Assembly (NCBI GenBank): GCA_000969725.1
Contig: JXSR01S072890.1
Length of the DNA stretch: 23,171 nucleotides
Origin: Ophiothrix spiculata
Taxonomy: Eukaryota > Echinodermata > Ophiuroidea > Amphilepidida > Ophiotrichidae
Strand: one strand, 5' to 3'
The position numbers and the translations under genes were made by a program. The notes under the pieces were generated by a model that saw nothing but the letters and a program-made list of their open reading frames with translations, did not search any database and was not told the origin of the DNA. The number at the start of each line of letters is the position of its first letter. Within the stretch, counting starts at the first letter, position 1. Of the stretch, positions 1 to 11,430 are shown in pieces.

Positions 1-293
1 GAACCTGGTATTTAAGGGGCGAGGTTCATTAAATATATAGGCTATTAACTCTTATGCTTGAAGTGCGTCATGTTTGATATCGAATTTAAACGAAAATATA
101 ATAAAAACAATGATGTTCAATTTGTTACCCTATCACCTTGCAAAAATGCTATACCTGATTGAAGACGCAATGCCCTGAAAATTGTAATTTAACGTGAAAA
201 ATAGGTCAAAATTCAAAATATAGCAAAGTTCTAATTATCAATTCTTTACTGAGTTGTTTGCTTTAAAAGAAAGCTTTTGGTATTACAAAATTG

Positions 294-677
294 CCCGGGG
301 GGGTACTCAACTTTGGTTTTGGTAGGTATGTGCGGCCCCGATATCTGAAACCCTAGTCTAGGGAACGGAAGATTGACTCTGAAAAGGGGGTCTAGAGAAC
401 TAAAAGGACCAAAAAATGACCCTTCAGAACTAGTTTTTTGGTCAAAATTTGGGCTCTGGAAGCAAAAATTTTCGAAATTTTGCTTGAAATAGGGGTCTTG
501 GGAACTAAATTTCGAAAAATGAGGCTACGGAACTGAAATTTTTTGAAAATAAGGCTTGTGAACTAAGGGTTGTGCTTGAAATGGGGGTCTCAGAGAGCGG
601 CAGACAGGGCGTGAAAAGGGGGTCTTGAGGGCGGCACATACCCGTATCACATTTCTATGTCAGTACCCCCCCCCGGG
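294..677. mobile_element. 384-bp non-autonomous element with poly-G TIRs and exact 8-bp duplication
   Basis: The left end reads CCCGGGGGGGTACT and the right end AGTACCCCCCCCCGGG, forming terminal inverted repeats. Both ends abut CAAAATTG (286-293 and 678-685), an exact 8-bp direct repeat expected of a target-site duplication. The inside is low-complexity, with repeated aaaagggggtct and gaactaaa motifs and imperfect inverted similarity (ggtatgtgcggcc near the left, ggcggcacatacc near the right). An 8-bp duplication fits hAT or P-type transposition, but the terminal bases do not match the usual hAT start, so superfamily is left open. No coding capacity is seen. Confidence 0.75.
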
Positions 678-681
678 CAAA

Positions 682-2572
682 ATTGTCCTGTAAGTTTTCG
701 CTTCGTAGCATGCAGGTACATTGTGTATATTTCAAAAAGGACGACTATTATTCGTTATATATAGTTTGAACATGATATTTATTAAGCCTTGTTTACCAGG
801 GTTGCACCCCTTTGATTTTTCCCGCATAAAAACGCAAAAAAAAACTCACTTCAGCCATTTAAATAATTTGTTTTCTTAAATTTTCAGTGACCATTTTGAT
901 GACAGAATGGTAGGACAGTAGGAATAGAATAAGCAAAGTGAAATGAGAGAAAAACACACTTTTTTAATTACAGGCCCATTTGACACTTATATTAATTTTG
1001 ATTTTGGTTAAATATTAAGACATATGCTAGTGACTAAATTGCAATATGTTTGAGAAATCTGAAAGATTCCGTTTAATTGCTATTTGTCTTTTATCATTCA
1101 TTTTATAGTGGAGTTATTCCCTTTTGGAACTAAAATGGTAAATTTTAGTGGAGATAATGCCTTTTGGAACTAAAATCAGTCATTTTATGGCAAAACTCAC
1201 ACAGTAAAGTATACCAGTAAAAACCATTATCGAAACAAAGTTTTTTTTGGAAAAAAATTGTTTCATTCCATGATACCAGAGGGTAATACTACTCATTGGT
1301 ACCAATAACTAAATTTTGACAAAAAGTGGAGTTATTCCCTTTTGGAGCTGAGCTCTTCACAAACAGAGCAGAGATAAGACTCTTATATTCATTCCAGGAT
1401 GGGGATCAAAGTGGGGTATTTGGATTTTTGCCGATGCATAGCAATCTTGTCGTAAATGGGCAAAATATTTTTAAATGCTCACTCATCTTTTTGATTTGCA
1501 TACCATTTGTATGAAGAAGAAATTGTGTGGTTTGCCTTGAGGTGTCTGGTCCATAATAGATCTGACTGAAATTTGGTAGTAAAAATTAGCATGAATAATA
1601 TTTTATCGATGTAGAACTGATTTTTAAAATAAAAATTGGGGGTCACCTGACTCATTTTTGTATGCGAGTCTGTTTAAAAAATAACATTTGTGGAGCTTTT
1701 TGGGAAAAAATAAGTACAAGGGTCTATGGGAAAGGTGGCAAAAGTGACAATATTTAGTGTTGATTCAAAAACTTCCCACTGAAATTGTGTGTCAATTTTT
1801 TTCACAAAATCTGCGCAAAAAGTATGTTCTTTCAATTTGCAAAAAGTATGTTCTTTCAATTTGCAAAATAAAAAGTGGGGGACAGCGACCTATTTTTCAC
1901 GAAAAATGAGAAAATGTGTCATTTTTTGGCTTCAAAACACTACTCTGCATACACTGCGCATGCGTATTGTTGCACTTGCAAAATCAAAACAAGCGCATAC
2001 TAGTACCATAACAGTCTACATGCAATCAAATCTCGGCATCCAGCTCTGCAATGGATGTTGATTTTGGTGAAACTAACAAAAACCTGAAAATTTGAGCCCA
2101 TGACCAACTTCGTCATTGCACTTAGCAGCACCATACTCTGGCAACAGAATGGTAATCGACTGAGAATACGACCATCGAGCCAGTCAAGCGTTGTTCCTTG
2201 CTTTCGCACAATTTGGCGGGAAAATGTAAGATGCGTATTGCGTTGTAGTCGAGTAATAGTAGCACGCAACAGAATGCAGAGCAGGGTCACTTCGCATTCG
2301 TCGGTCCAAGCATGGCGCCCGCATGGCACAGTACCCTAACTTAGCCGCATTTTTAAGGTGCAAATAGACCTGTTTAATCTGTACTTTCTTTAATCTATGC
2401 TCCCCACTATATCTATGGTAAAAGAGCAAAGTTACCATTATAAAAAAAGTATAGATATAAATTTGAAACAATCAAGCAAACAAATAAACAAAAAACATCC
2501 ATTCTTAAATATTCTGTGTGTGAAAGCTTTGGCTTTTATTGCATCGTTATAACCATAATCATATAATTCCCT
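682..2572. other. No gene recognised; short direct repeats
   Basis: No coding exon or classified repeat is recognised here. The block gtggagttattcccttttgg appears at about 1109 and 1327, with a variant (gtggagataatgccttttgg) at about 1149. A 24-bp unit beginning gcaaaaagtatg is duplicated head to tail at 1815-1862. The open frames here are short, overlap on both strands and show no family motif. Confidence 0.5.
1815..1862. repeat. 24-bp unit duplicated in tandem
   Basis: Two identical 24-bp copies beginning gcaaaaagtatgttcttt lie head to tail, followed by a partial third start (gcaaaat). This looks like a simple slippage or short tandem duplication with no evident function. Confidence 0.85.
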
Positions 2573-2582
2573 TGCACCGAGT

Positions 2583-2822
2583 AGTCCGATCCTAGGACCT
2601 TGATTTTTTCCTGTGTTACTATCCACAATATAAATCCACTATCACATCATATACCAATTTCTTGAAAGCCCCAGTTCTACATAGCAGACTGATCGCATAG
2701 CAGATTGATCGCCCCTCGCAGGAGGGACGGTTAGTCACCTATGCAATCAGTAGGCTATGTAGATAGTGGATTTATATTGTGGATAGTAACACAGAAAAAA
2801 TAAAGGTCCTAGGATTGAACTA
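2583..2822. mobile_element. 240-bp MITE with ~60-bp TIRs and 10-bp flanking duplication
   Basis: The left arm (2583-2643, agtccgatcctaggacc onward) is mirrored by the right arm (2763-2822, ending ggtcctaggattgaacta), sharing tgtgttactatccacaatat and its complement. TGCACCGAGT directly flanks both ends (2573-2582 and 2823-2832). A 9-11 bp duplication with long TIRs is typical of Mutator-like (MULE) MITEs, so that is the best guess. A second, inner inverted pair (ctacatagcagactgatcgc and gcaatcagtaggctatgtag) extends the hairpin. The middle is only ~120 bp and non-coding. Confidence 0.8.
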
Positions 2823-3297
2823 TGCACCGAGTTGTTTACAAAATAGGACATTCAATTTGAATTACACAACATGATTCTTGGCACATTCTATAGTGGAGCT
2901 GTAGCACTAGTAATAACACTATATACATATACTGTCTGCTATGAAAGGCATGACTGAAAATTTGAGATCGAAAAGATCTCAAAACCAAATTTATGATGAA
3001 ATAAAATAAATATTAATATGTGATCTATCATATTGAAAGGTACCCCAAGGGTCCCAAAATCAAAATTGATTTTTTGGTCTCATCTAAAAGATCATATTTT
3101 AAGCTTTAAAATGACACCTTGCGTTTGGTTATTGGATGTTCGATTGCAAAGTTACATCCAAATTGGTGAAAGGCATTTGGCTGATTGTTTCTGCACTGGT
3201 AAAACTTGAATTGAGAAAGGATTTTTATTTCTGCTTTTAAAACATTTGTCTTATGTTTTTTTGATGTTAGAACCTGATTAATATGATAGAATACATG

Positions 3298-3572
3298 TCA
3301 AAGGTAACGTTTCTGATGAAATTGGAAATTTGACCTTGGACGTGATTTTTCACAATGCTCATCTTCAATGACCAGTATCTCGTAATTTACAATGCCGACC
3401 TTTCGATATGACGGGTCACATATGAAGTTTCTTCCAAGATCGATACCAGTACAAAAGGTGCAACAGAGGTGTTTCCCTATAGTTAAGTTTCCGATATTTA
3501 CTTTGTGATTAGCGATTCTATCATGCATAGTAAACATGAATCTATTCTGTCCGATGCAGTTGTTGAATTGGG
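3298..3572 (-). CDS. Possible orphan exon, Cys-containing, unknown family
   Basis: The minus-strand frame is open for 94 codons from 3582 to the TGA at 3298-3300. A plausible acceptor (cgcccag before 3572) would make a terminal exon of about 90 residues. Composition looks protein-like: NNCIGQNRFMFTMHDR, then KVNIGNLTIGKHLCCTFC, then DLGRNFICDPSYRKVGI, then EDEHCEK. The spacing of Cys with RNFICDP and a late Cys is loosely like a lectin-type beta-sandwich of the fucolectin or discoidin kind, but I see no diagnostic motif and do not claim it. No partner exon is recognised nearby. It could be part of a gene reaching beyond the window, a relic, or a chance frame. Confidence 0.3.
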
Positions 3573-3623
3573 CTGGGCGTACTCATTCCTTGTTACTGGA
3601 GTGAAACTTACTGTGCGATATCA

Positions 3624-3717
3624 GGTATACGCTGGTACCCTCGATGTGGGCGCTTCACTGTATGGCTCAGTGTGGAGTTGTTGAAGACATAAGAGGCAGG
3701 GGACCAGCGTATATCAG
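3624..3717. repeat. Short inverted repeat pair
   Basis: The blocks atacgctggtaccc (about 3629) and ggggaccagcgtat (about 3700) are inverted near-copies, with a direct atatcaggta beside each (3619 and 3713). They bound ~95 bp. This may be a small hairpin element or a relic of one; no function is inferred. Confidence 0.4.
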
Positions 3718-3719
3718 GT

Positions 3720-4689
3720 AAACCAATATTTCCAAAATATGTTGTGTTTCCGCTCTGATTCATGGATATTTTCTTACAATGAAGTTGAAAGACACATTAT
3801 GCACAATACCGCCTTCACTCGTCTAATTCAACTATTTGGCATCTGACAAACTCTTTGTATTAATAAATTTTCTTCACTCCAAAAGTGTGACCAATCAGCG
3901 TATTCTTTTTTTGAAGCATTGTCACAGTATTTTTAACCATATTTGGTACGTTATGGTATTAAATAATTCAACGGTAAGGGGCGATGTACATTCAGAAAAT
4001 CAGAGTTGAATTGGACGAGTAGATACAGTATATCAAAGAAAGGGGTTGATACAAAAATTAATTTAGCTGCAATGATAAATTTTGTAGATTTTGTAATTCA
4101 CCGCCAATGCAATGTTTCACACCCAGTAGTAACATGGAACAGCCTCAATTGACCAATCGAAAGACAAGTCTGTGACATCAGACATCAGTGCATCAAACAG
4201 AATTGAATTAATTACACAGTGGTGCCTAATTATGTCTAGGCACAGCTGGGAACAAAAATCAGATTAGTTTTACATGTTTTCATGACTAATTGGCTGAGAT
4301 CATATAGAACTATACTATTTGGGTATACGGTGCACAATTTTACTTGGGCATGTGTATAGATTCAATCGAACACATGAATTTGATGCTACCGGGTCAAATA
4401 AGAGGGCACTATTCGATATAGTTCGCAGTGCCTATATAAAATACAGCCATCGAATAGCGTTTACCGAATACCGTATATCGTATTCTTCTATGTGATCGCA
4501 GCTTTAGAGACACAACAATATTTGCAGTTCTTGAAAAAATGTAAGATGTTCTGTAAGTTTAAGCTTCATAGCATACAAATATTTTTCAAAAATTTCTTAA
4601 ATTTCCACAGGGCATCACCCCCCCCCCCATCTACACCCAACTTTTCAGAAAAGGATGTAAAAGAGAAATGCTTTTGGTCAGTTACTTTA
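3720..4689. other. No gene recognised
   Basis: This is AT-rich intergenic sequence. A CTATATAAAA string at about 4431 resembles a TATA box, but no gene model follows it on the plus strand. A run of C (4618-4628) marks the approach to the SINE-like sequence. Confidence 0.5.
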
Positions 4690-4870
4690 GCGGGGTTTTT
4701 TTTGGAACAAACCAAAAGAAGATTAATAAACAAGAGGTCCCAGGTTCAAATCCTGGTCAAGAAGTTGGATTTTGCTCAAGTCTGTGCTCCACGAGGGAAA
4801 GAACTGGCAATATTGACTTTGTTATTGTTACAGTGTGGCCAGTGTTATAAATTTGTTCTGTTAAGAATTT
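4690..4870 (+). mobile_element. tRNA-derived SINE-like sequence
   Basis: At 4743-4759 ccaggttcaaatcctgg forms a perfect 5-bp T-arm stem around a 7-base loop and contains the RNA polymerase III B-box consensus GGTTCAAATCC. A matching A box upstream is not clear. The tract ends ggccagtgttataaatttg, similar in style to SINE tails. A decayed SINE or tRNA relic is the likeliest explanation. It is not a functional tRNA, because no cloverleaf can be drawn for the 5' half. Confidence 0.45.
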
Positions 4871-5927
4871 AATTATTTTTTGAAGTCATAATCCACATTA
4901 TCTATTAGTCTCTAACACAGTCACTGTACTCTATAATCTACAACTAATTTTTATGTTACTATCAAAATCTAGGTTCAACAATAAATTTTGTGCAGCCTTG
5001 ATCCTAATGGAGAACTAGGTGGATGCTATCTATTAATTTGCTCTCTTAAAAAATGTTAAATTTTAAACAGTCATGATCCGAATTGAAAGTACAAATCATG
5101 TTATTCTTATAAAAAAAGGCCAATTTCAATACTGATATAAATTTTATGGAAGATAATTGACTACTAATTTTATGATTTGGCAAATCTGAAAGACAACTGC
5201 TGCTTTCTCTAATTGGAAAAATGTTGATACAAAAGTTGTACCTTTTTATGTAAAAACAGTGGTGTTTATATCATAAAAGGATATTTAATTGGAATGATCA
5301 GAATGATAAAAAATCTAAACTATTATAGCTGCAAATATTATAAAAGTTTTTGATAATTAAAAGATTCATTTACTACTCATTGAATTCCAATTTCCCACCA
5401 TTATTTGGTTTGAAAGCTGTATCTTTTAACTGCGATGCTTGTATGAAATGTTGACGTCATCAGGTTACAAAACAAGAAATTCCAAGGCGTCACAGATTAA
5501 GAAAAATTTGACTTTTACACCAAAAAAATAAACACTGCTTATAATTTGGATGAATTAGTAAACAATTTTACAATGAGTACATACCATATTTTTCCTATTA
5601 ATCACCAATGTGCTATTAAACGCCCACCCCTAAAAATGTCAAACATTCAATTTTCGTTTTTCATTAAGCTTACCAACAATCGCGACCAACAGGAAATGGT
5701 ACCAGAAGTTTATCAATGAGGTTAATATATGCAACATCTGCATGACATACCACGTTAACTACATGTTACAAGAAATTTGTGCAATCACACCCTCCTGTTC
5801 TATTTGGTTACACATATAAACAACAATCTCCCCCACACAAGTTGCACTTGCAAAAGCATTAAAGAGTCCCATTAGAGGTACATCCAGGAGGGATCTTGCC
5901 ATGTGCAAACTTTTGTTTGGTGCAATA
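4871..5927. other. No gene or classified repeat recognised
   Basis: The stretch is strongly AT-rich with no exon-like frame, no obvious tandem array and no inverted ends that I could pair. Confidence 0.5.
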
Positions 5928-7491
5928 CAGGGCATCCCAGAAAAAACTTACAATCTTTGCGTGTAATTTTCTTAGAGAGAATGTAAAGATTGCATTTTAT
6001 TGCCCATGAATTGAACTTTTAGATACCGTTTGTTTCATTTCAATCGGAAGTGTACAACAAAAGTTATGCTTTGTCAAATATTTGGTTGTAAAATTTTCTG
6101 GTCCGGTTTTCTAAGTTCTAAGGTTGAACCGATGTACCATTTCCTTACCGATACGATATGCCGATGTTTTATATCTGTCACTTTGCCTATCCGATATCTG
6201 TTACCGATGTTTTAGTGCTTTGGTTATAGCCAGGAAATTTTGAAAGCCGGTCAGGGAGTCTGAGGGTGGATGTGCCGGGTTCTCTCCCCCCCCCCTCATT
6301 TTTGTAAAATTTTGAAAATTTGACCCTAAAATCACACTATTTTGTGCATCAAAAATTGCTCACTTTTATACATTACGCTATAATGGTCAGCGCCATTTTT
6401 AATAATTTTTATGTGTGTTTGAAAATTTATATTTTTTTTGCGAGGAAAAAAAATCTATCGGTAATAAAAACTTGTTAAAATCAACACACTAAATTATAAT
6501 TATGATTAATGAATCCCAGCATTTTCATAGTTTTCTACAAATTTTACTTTTTGAGCAAGTTTAATAGAAATTTTAGACTTCGTTTCTAGAAATAATTTCG
6601 ATGTTTTTTACCCATTATGCATTGCACAGATCTCGTAGCATGCGCTGTGTCAGGGATTTCCCCGGGACTCCCAATAATACATAGGTCATGCATAAATTAT
6701 TATAATGTCGAGTGAAACCTTGGAGGTTACCGTGCGTGTTATAATGTCAAATATCGGGAATAATCATAATATAAAGTGATTTTTATGTACATGTTTATCG
6801 TTAACAGTGTTTATTTGACGTTTATACCTTGTAATAAATGATTTATGAAAGGTTGATTTCATCTTTAATATACGTCAGAAATGTCAGATTATTGTATGTC
6901 TTATATTTACGCGGCGTTTTATGATTCTACGTAAATAGACAGGTAAGCTTATAGTCAAGTTTAGCGGACCATTTGAACATCGGTAAAGTTCATAGGCAAA
7001 GACAGGTGATTTTACCGATCCGATGTTTTGCCGATATGGTGTAATATCGGCCCGATACGATGTCCGATACGATGCAACCTTACTAAGTTCCCCTTGATAA
7101 GGTTCTATTGAGTATTGTCATTGATCTGTTTACTTAACCGTATCAATGTTTACTAATTATGTACATGCTATCTATTTTCTGTGCTGAAAAAATGATCAAA
7201 TTTGACGTAAAAATAAGACAGATATGATAAAAGTTTCCAAGGTGACTCATTTTTATTTCATTCAAAATCACCCCTCCCTACTTTATGGCCAATAATCATG
7301 AAATTGGGCCAGACAAAAATCCACCTAAATATCTGATAAAACATAACTTCTGTTGTAACTACCGATTGAAATGAAACAAACGGTATCTGAAAGTTCAATT
7401 CATAGGTTTCAACCTTTACATACTTTCTGACTATCCGTTAAACCCAAGAAAATTACACGCAAAGATTGTAAGTTTTTTCTGGGACACCCTG
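5928..7491. mobile_element. Mariner-type MITE with ~170-bp inverted arms, interrupted by a hAT-type MITE
   Basis: The left end CAGGGCATCCCAGAAAAAAC (5928) and the reverse complement of the right end CAGGGTGTCCCAGAAAAAAC (ending 7491) begin inverted arms that stay similar for about 170 bp, through acttacaatctttgcgtg and gataccgtttgtttcatttc. Both ends are flanked by TA, the target of Tc1/mariner transposition. Without the nested insertion at 6119-7082 and its duplicated 8 bp, this element would be about 592 bp, too small to code for a transposase. Mismatches between the arms show it is not recent. Superfamily is inferred only from the TA duplication. Confidence 0.8.
6119..7082. mobile_element. 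964-bp hAT-type MITE nested in the mariner-type element
   Basis: The ends are TAAGGTTGAACCGATG on the left and, complemented from the right, TAAGGTTGCATCGTATCGG. Exact copies of CTAAGTTC flank it at 6111-6118 and 7083-7090. An 8-bp duplication and a YARNG-type start are hallmarks of hAT elements. Subterminal regions are rich in ccgat/atcgg motifs, which in hAT elements are often transposase-binding repeats. The interior has a C run (6286-6295) and short frames only, with no transposase visible. It inserted after the mariner-type element, whose loop it splits. Confidence 0.85.
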
Positions 7492-8038
7492 TAACTTATA
7501 GATTGAATAATGAAATCAATCGGTATATTATTTGCAAATAGAATCATAAAATCCCATAGCAAAGTACATAAGAAGTGCCGAATAATCCCTTGCTATTCTA
7601 TACAAGCAAAATGCATAATTGAGAATATATAGGTAATGAATATATACACACACTAGGAAACCAATATTTTCATATAAATTGATTACAGAAATGCTTCTGA
7701 ATAATATATATAATATACTATATTACAGAAAACTCATGTGCTTCCAAATATGAAAATTCATTCCCTCATAGGGAGCAAGATTTGAAGAAATCCTTGTGAT
7801 TATTGACATGATTGAATTCTTGAGTTTGTGAGACACAAGTAAAATATAATTTAGCTAGCATGTAATTTATCTTTAAATAAATATCTATATTAGAATATAA
7901 ATTACTACTTGGTTTACACTATTATTCAATATAATTGGGTGAAGCAAAGGTATGGTATGGGAAATTATTGTGCACAAAGTACCATGACAAGACTAAGCTA
8001 CATGACACTGAGCAGGTGATAATTCCTCATACCCGAAC
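7492..8038. other. No gene or repeat recognised
   Basis: This is AT-rich sequence with TA-rich runs (7690-7730 and 7840-7900). There are no exon-like frames and no inverted ends that I could pair. Confidence 0.5.
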
Positions 8039-8421
8039 CAGGGGCGTAGCGGGGGGGGGGGGGCAAGTTGCCCAAAGCGCCACCTCTGGGGGGAGGGGCT
8101 AAATCGCCACTACATGAAAAATTATTGGACCAACAACAGCGGATATACTACTGAAATTAGCCAATTTTTGCCTAAATTTTTTGTGCGCTCCGCGCGCCCT
8201 TAAGATTTCGGTACTTTTTAGCTTGAATAAGCAAGTATTACTGAAAAACGCAAAATTGTTTGCACGCTTGGCGCGCTGGAAAAAATTTAAGCACATTTTA
8301 GCAGAAATTACCCATTTTCGCCAAAAAAGAGGAGTTTTTCCAAAGCTGTTGATTTTTTTGGGGCATACCTTTTCAGTTTCACTTCTTGCCCCAGGCGCCA
8401 GACACCCTCACTACGCCCTTG
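8039..8421. mobile_element. 383-bp hAT-like element with GGGCGTAG ends and poly-G tract
   Basis: The left end CAGGGGCGTAGC and the complemented right end CAAGGGCGTAGT are inverted. ACCCGAAC (8031-8038) and ACCAGAAC (8422-8429) flank it, an 8-bp direct repeat with one mismatch. A G run follows the left end (about 8051-8063). The open frames spanning it on both strands are shadows within the element. This is consistent with a non-autonomous hAT. The terminal GCGTAGC motif relates it to the copies ending at 10125 and 12732. Confidence 0.7.
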
Positions 8422-8697
8422 ACCAGAACCCAATGAATCTATAAACCATCAAGTCAATTTTAATCATTTACAAGATTTGTTTCTCTGCAATTCATCTAGA
8501 TCTATTTTCAATCAATTTTGTCAAAAAAACTTCTTTTGAAGAACATGTTACTCAACATGTCGGTGTCGCACTCTGGGACGCACTCGGTCACCAGCATCCT
8601 TTAACTTTTTCCAAATATGGTGTTATTTAAATTTCTTAGTGGTATAATATTATATCGATGATATTTGCATCAATTCTAATTTTGTTTTGCTAGAGAA

Positions 8698-8968
8698 TGG
8701 GGCTCTCCACACGGAAGCCTCAAATGTAGATGCATCTAGATGAATGTAGATTTCCGAAGTGCAGACTGTGTTCACACAGTCACGCGTCAATCTGACTTTA
8801 CTCCAGGTGCGTGTATTGACATGCTGAGGTGTGCGTGAAAATAATGCAACTACCGGATGTACACGCGTAGTCACTTACGCGTGTGCGATCGTTTCCTGAA
8901 GTCCAGTTTAATCTACATGCATCTAGATGTGCGAAGTACAATTTGATTTGTTCGTGTGGAGAGCCCCA
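8698..8968. mobile_element. 271-bp MITE with 16-bp TIRs
   Basis: TGGGGCTCTCCACACG at the left is matched exactly by CGTGTGGAGAGCCCCA at the right. Inside, a second inverted pair (gtagatgcatctagatg and catgcatctagatg) and cacgcgt motifs extend the symmetry. I could not find a convincing target duplication, so the superfamily is open. It is non-coding. Confidence 0.75.
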
Positions 8969-9344
8969 CTCATCCGTTTCAAAATAATCTAGACACTATT
9001 ATGCAACTCAAATCTTTATCTATAAATACAATACAGAATGATTACACAGAGGCACATTAAGTAGAACCATTTGCACAAGCAAAGAAATATTGTTCCATGC
9101 ATTTGGTATAAATCATAATATAACAGTGAAGGAGTCATGTAATTATACAATCTTAAATGAAAGGCACAATATATAACATTCAAGGCAAAAATGCTTGGAC
9201 AAAAATTTATACATCACACTTTTATAGAAAATATATCAGAAAATATATCAAAAACATATTTGTAGAGAAAGAAAGAACATTTATAACAATCAATTCCTGA
9301 TAATATACAACATAATAATTTACATTAACATTCATAATGGTTTA

Positions 9345-9479
9345 TTCAGAGTCTTGGCGACATGCATTGATCGATACCCATCGACGCGCAGTCTTTAGAA
9401 GCGCTATGCACAAGGAATAGCGTGTGTAAGAGATTGCGTGTCGATGGGTGTCATACGATGCATATCGACAGACTCTGAA
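9345..9479. mobile_element. 135-bp hairpin MITE flanked by TA
   Basis: The ends TTCAGAGTCT and AGACTCTGAA are inverted and the whole element folds back on itself (tacccatcgacgcg against cgtgtcgatgggtg). TA lies on both sides, consistent with a Tc1/mariner-mobilised MITE. It is too short to code. Confidence 0.75.
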
Positions 9480-9813
9480 TATAAATCTTTTCACATATTT
9501 TTGATCAGATTTTATGTGAAGTTTGGATAGGCATTTCAATATTCATGACAGTGAGTGTTAACACTTCAGTACGAGATATTAGAAATGGTGCCACTTTGTG
9601 TGAAATTATTAACATGACACTTTGTTATAATTTGGAATGAATTTGAGACAACAACCTCCCAAGTTTTGCTCAGAAAGTCCAGCTTCAATCTACCAATCTT
9701 TCCTTGACACATTTCCTCTAAAAATGTAAACAACAACCCAAAGAACAGGGCCATATGATTTATATATGCAACCTGTACCCTGCATTTTGTTTACATTATC
9801 TCAAGGAATAATG

Positions 9814-10125
9814 GCCGGCATTTGCAATTTCTTTCCAATTTTTCCCGGCAAAAAAATCCATTTTTGTACACCCAAAATAATTTCAAGACGATTTTAAAAA
9901 CTGACAAGCAAAAAAAAAAGGTTTTAAAGCAATTTCTGAAAAATCTTTCGACACGATTTTCTGTTTTCCCCACGTTTTCTGTCTAGCAGTCTTGCAGCTG
10001 CTCTCTCATTTTTCTTGTCCTTCTAGATTTTTCCCGTGTGCTGTCCCAATTTCCCGCTCAATTTTTTGTCAGGGGAGGGGGGGGGGGCAGTCTTCCCCCC
10101 TTGCCCTATGCTGGCTACGCCACTG
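9814..10125 (+). mobile_element. Poly-G repeat family, copy A (one end missing)
   Basis: This shares, in opposite orientation, blocks such as ccatttttgtacaccc, gcagtcttgcagctgct and tttttcttgtccttc with the copy at 12414-12732. It ends with a G run, a C run and CTGGCTACGCCACTG. The complement CAGTGGCGTAGCCAG has a hAT-like start. The left terminus is missing or diverged, so it is a truncated copy. Confidence 0.65.
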
Positions 10126-11430
10126 CCTACAGTCCAACTTACGGTGATTTCCAATAAGTCAATAGGAAAATCGGGACACAAATCGGGTAATATACACCCC
10201 AAAATATTTGACCAATATGGCTGCCAAATCCAAAATGGCCACCAAAATACTATATTGGCTTAAATAAAGCTTGAAATATCTATGGTACTTGGAACTACAT
10301 CAACATCAAATATAGTTGGTTAAAAAATGAGGTCGATCGTTTGCATGACTCAGATTCAAAAACAGTTGGTTAAACATTGATCTACAAGAACGTGACTTTA
10401 GCATTGGCTTCTAGCAGATCAAAATAAGAGCATGTAGGAGTAGTGTCAAAACTGGTGCAACAACATTCAACATTCTAAATCATATACTAGAAACATTACG
10501 CTTACAATATACTGTGTATTTACCTTACAATATTCTCTTATGTACATCAACAATCACATATAAAATCTACTATTCCAGTTGTTTTTAGCTCCATGGCACT
10601 GTTTTTCACTATTTTCTTGATCATCACAATTTCCATTCATTATACAAATTCATAAAAAAGTACAAAATGTGTGTTGGATTTTATTAACCATGATTATACA
10701 AACATTCATACAGACATAAATCCACAGCTGCGAAACAGCAATGTTGGTTATTGTATTTAGCTATTAATTATAATGATATGTAAATTTTGTATAGGTGGAC
10801 TATTTAGAGGCCTTAGTGTCCTCCCAGTTGCTTGTCCATATACACTTCACACAAAAAGAAATACACCATGTCTTTAGATTTGGCAGTGTCTGATAATTCT
10901 GAACGTTTCTGAAATATAGATTTAATCGCTATACAGTTATACTTCATTCCTTTCACATAGGCCAGCTAATAGCGATCAATATTGAGACTGTCATATCATG
11001 TATCATCATGGTCATTATAAAAACTTCCATAGCATTGCATGGTAGTAACTGTACGATGACCATTGAAATTATCGTAAAGTGCAACAATTGTTTGGCGGGT
11101 TTAGTATCTTTTGAGCATTCTATCTCAACCATTTTGGCACAAATATTCACAAGTGAGGTGTTTTATGAAAGATGAAGATGCAGCTATAAAATTTACATTT
11201 TGGACACATTCAGAATCATCAAACTTTGACACACTGCTGATCAAAAACTTGGTGGTTTTTTGTGCGAGGTGTGTTTGTTTTTGTTTTTATCTATTTGTTT
11301 CTTGTAATAATATGCATGTAAGGAAAATAATATTCTCCAAAAGCGATTTTAACAAGGTACATTTTAAAGTCCAAAAATGTTGGTTCGGCACCTTCTTAAT
11401 TGGAATCCAGGCGATGGGAATGTATTCTTA
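10126..11430. other. No gene recognised; minor repeats
   Basis: Weak local repeats (cagttggttaaa-type strings at about 10314 and 10363, and cca(a/c)aat..gc(t/c)gcc strings at 10215-10250) are the only structure seen. No exon-like frame shows a family motif. Confidence 0.5.

Noticed and set aside
4431..4440. TATA box CTATATAAAA
   Set aside because: The DNA is AT-rich and no credible first exon follows, so chance is likely.
4736..4765. Functional tRNA gene
   Set aside because: A good T arm exists but no acceptor, D or anticodon arms can be drawn upstream.
4492..4872. Plus-strand open frame of 126 codons
   Set aside because: It runs through a poly-C tract and a SINE-like T-arm, and shows no protein family motif. 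It is a chance frame over repeat sequence.
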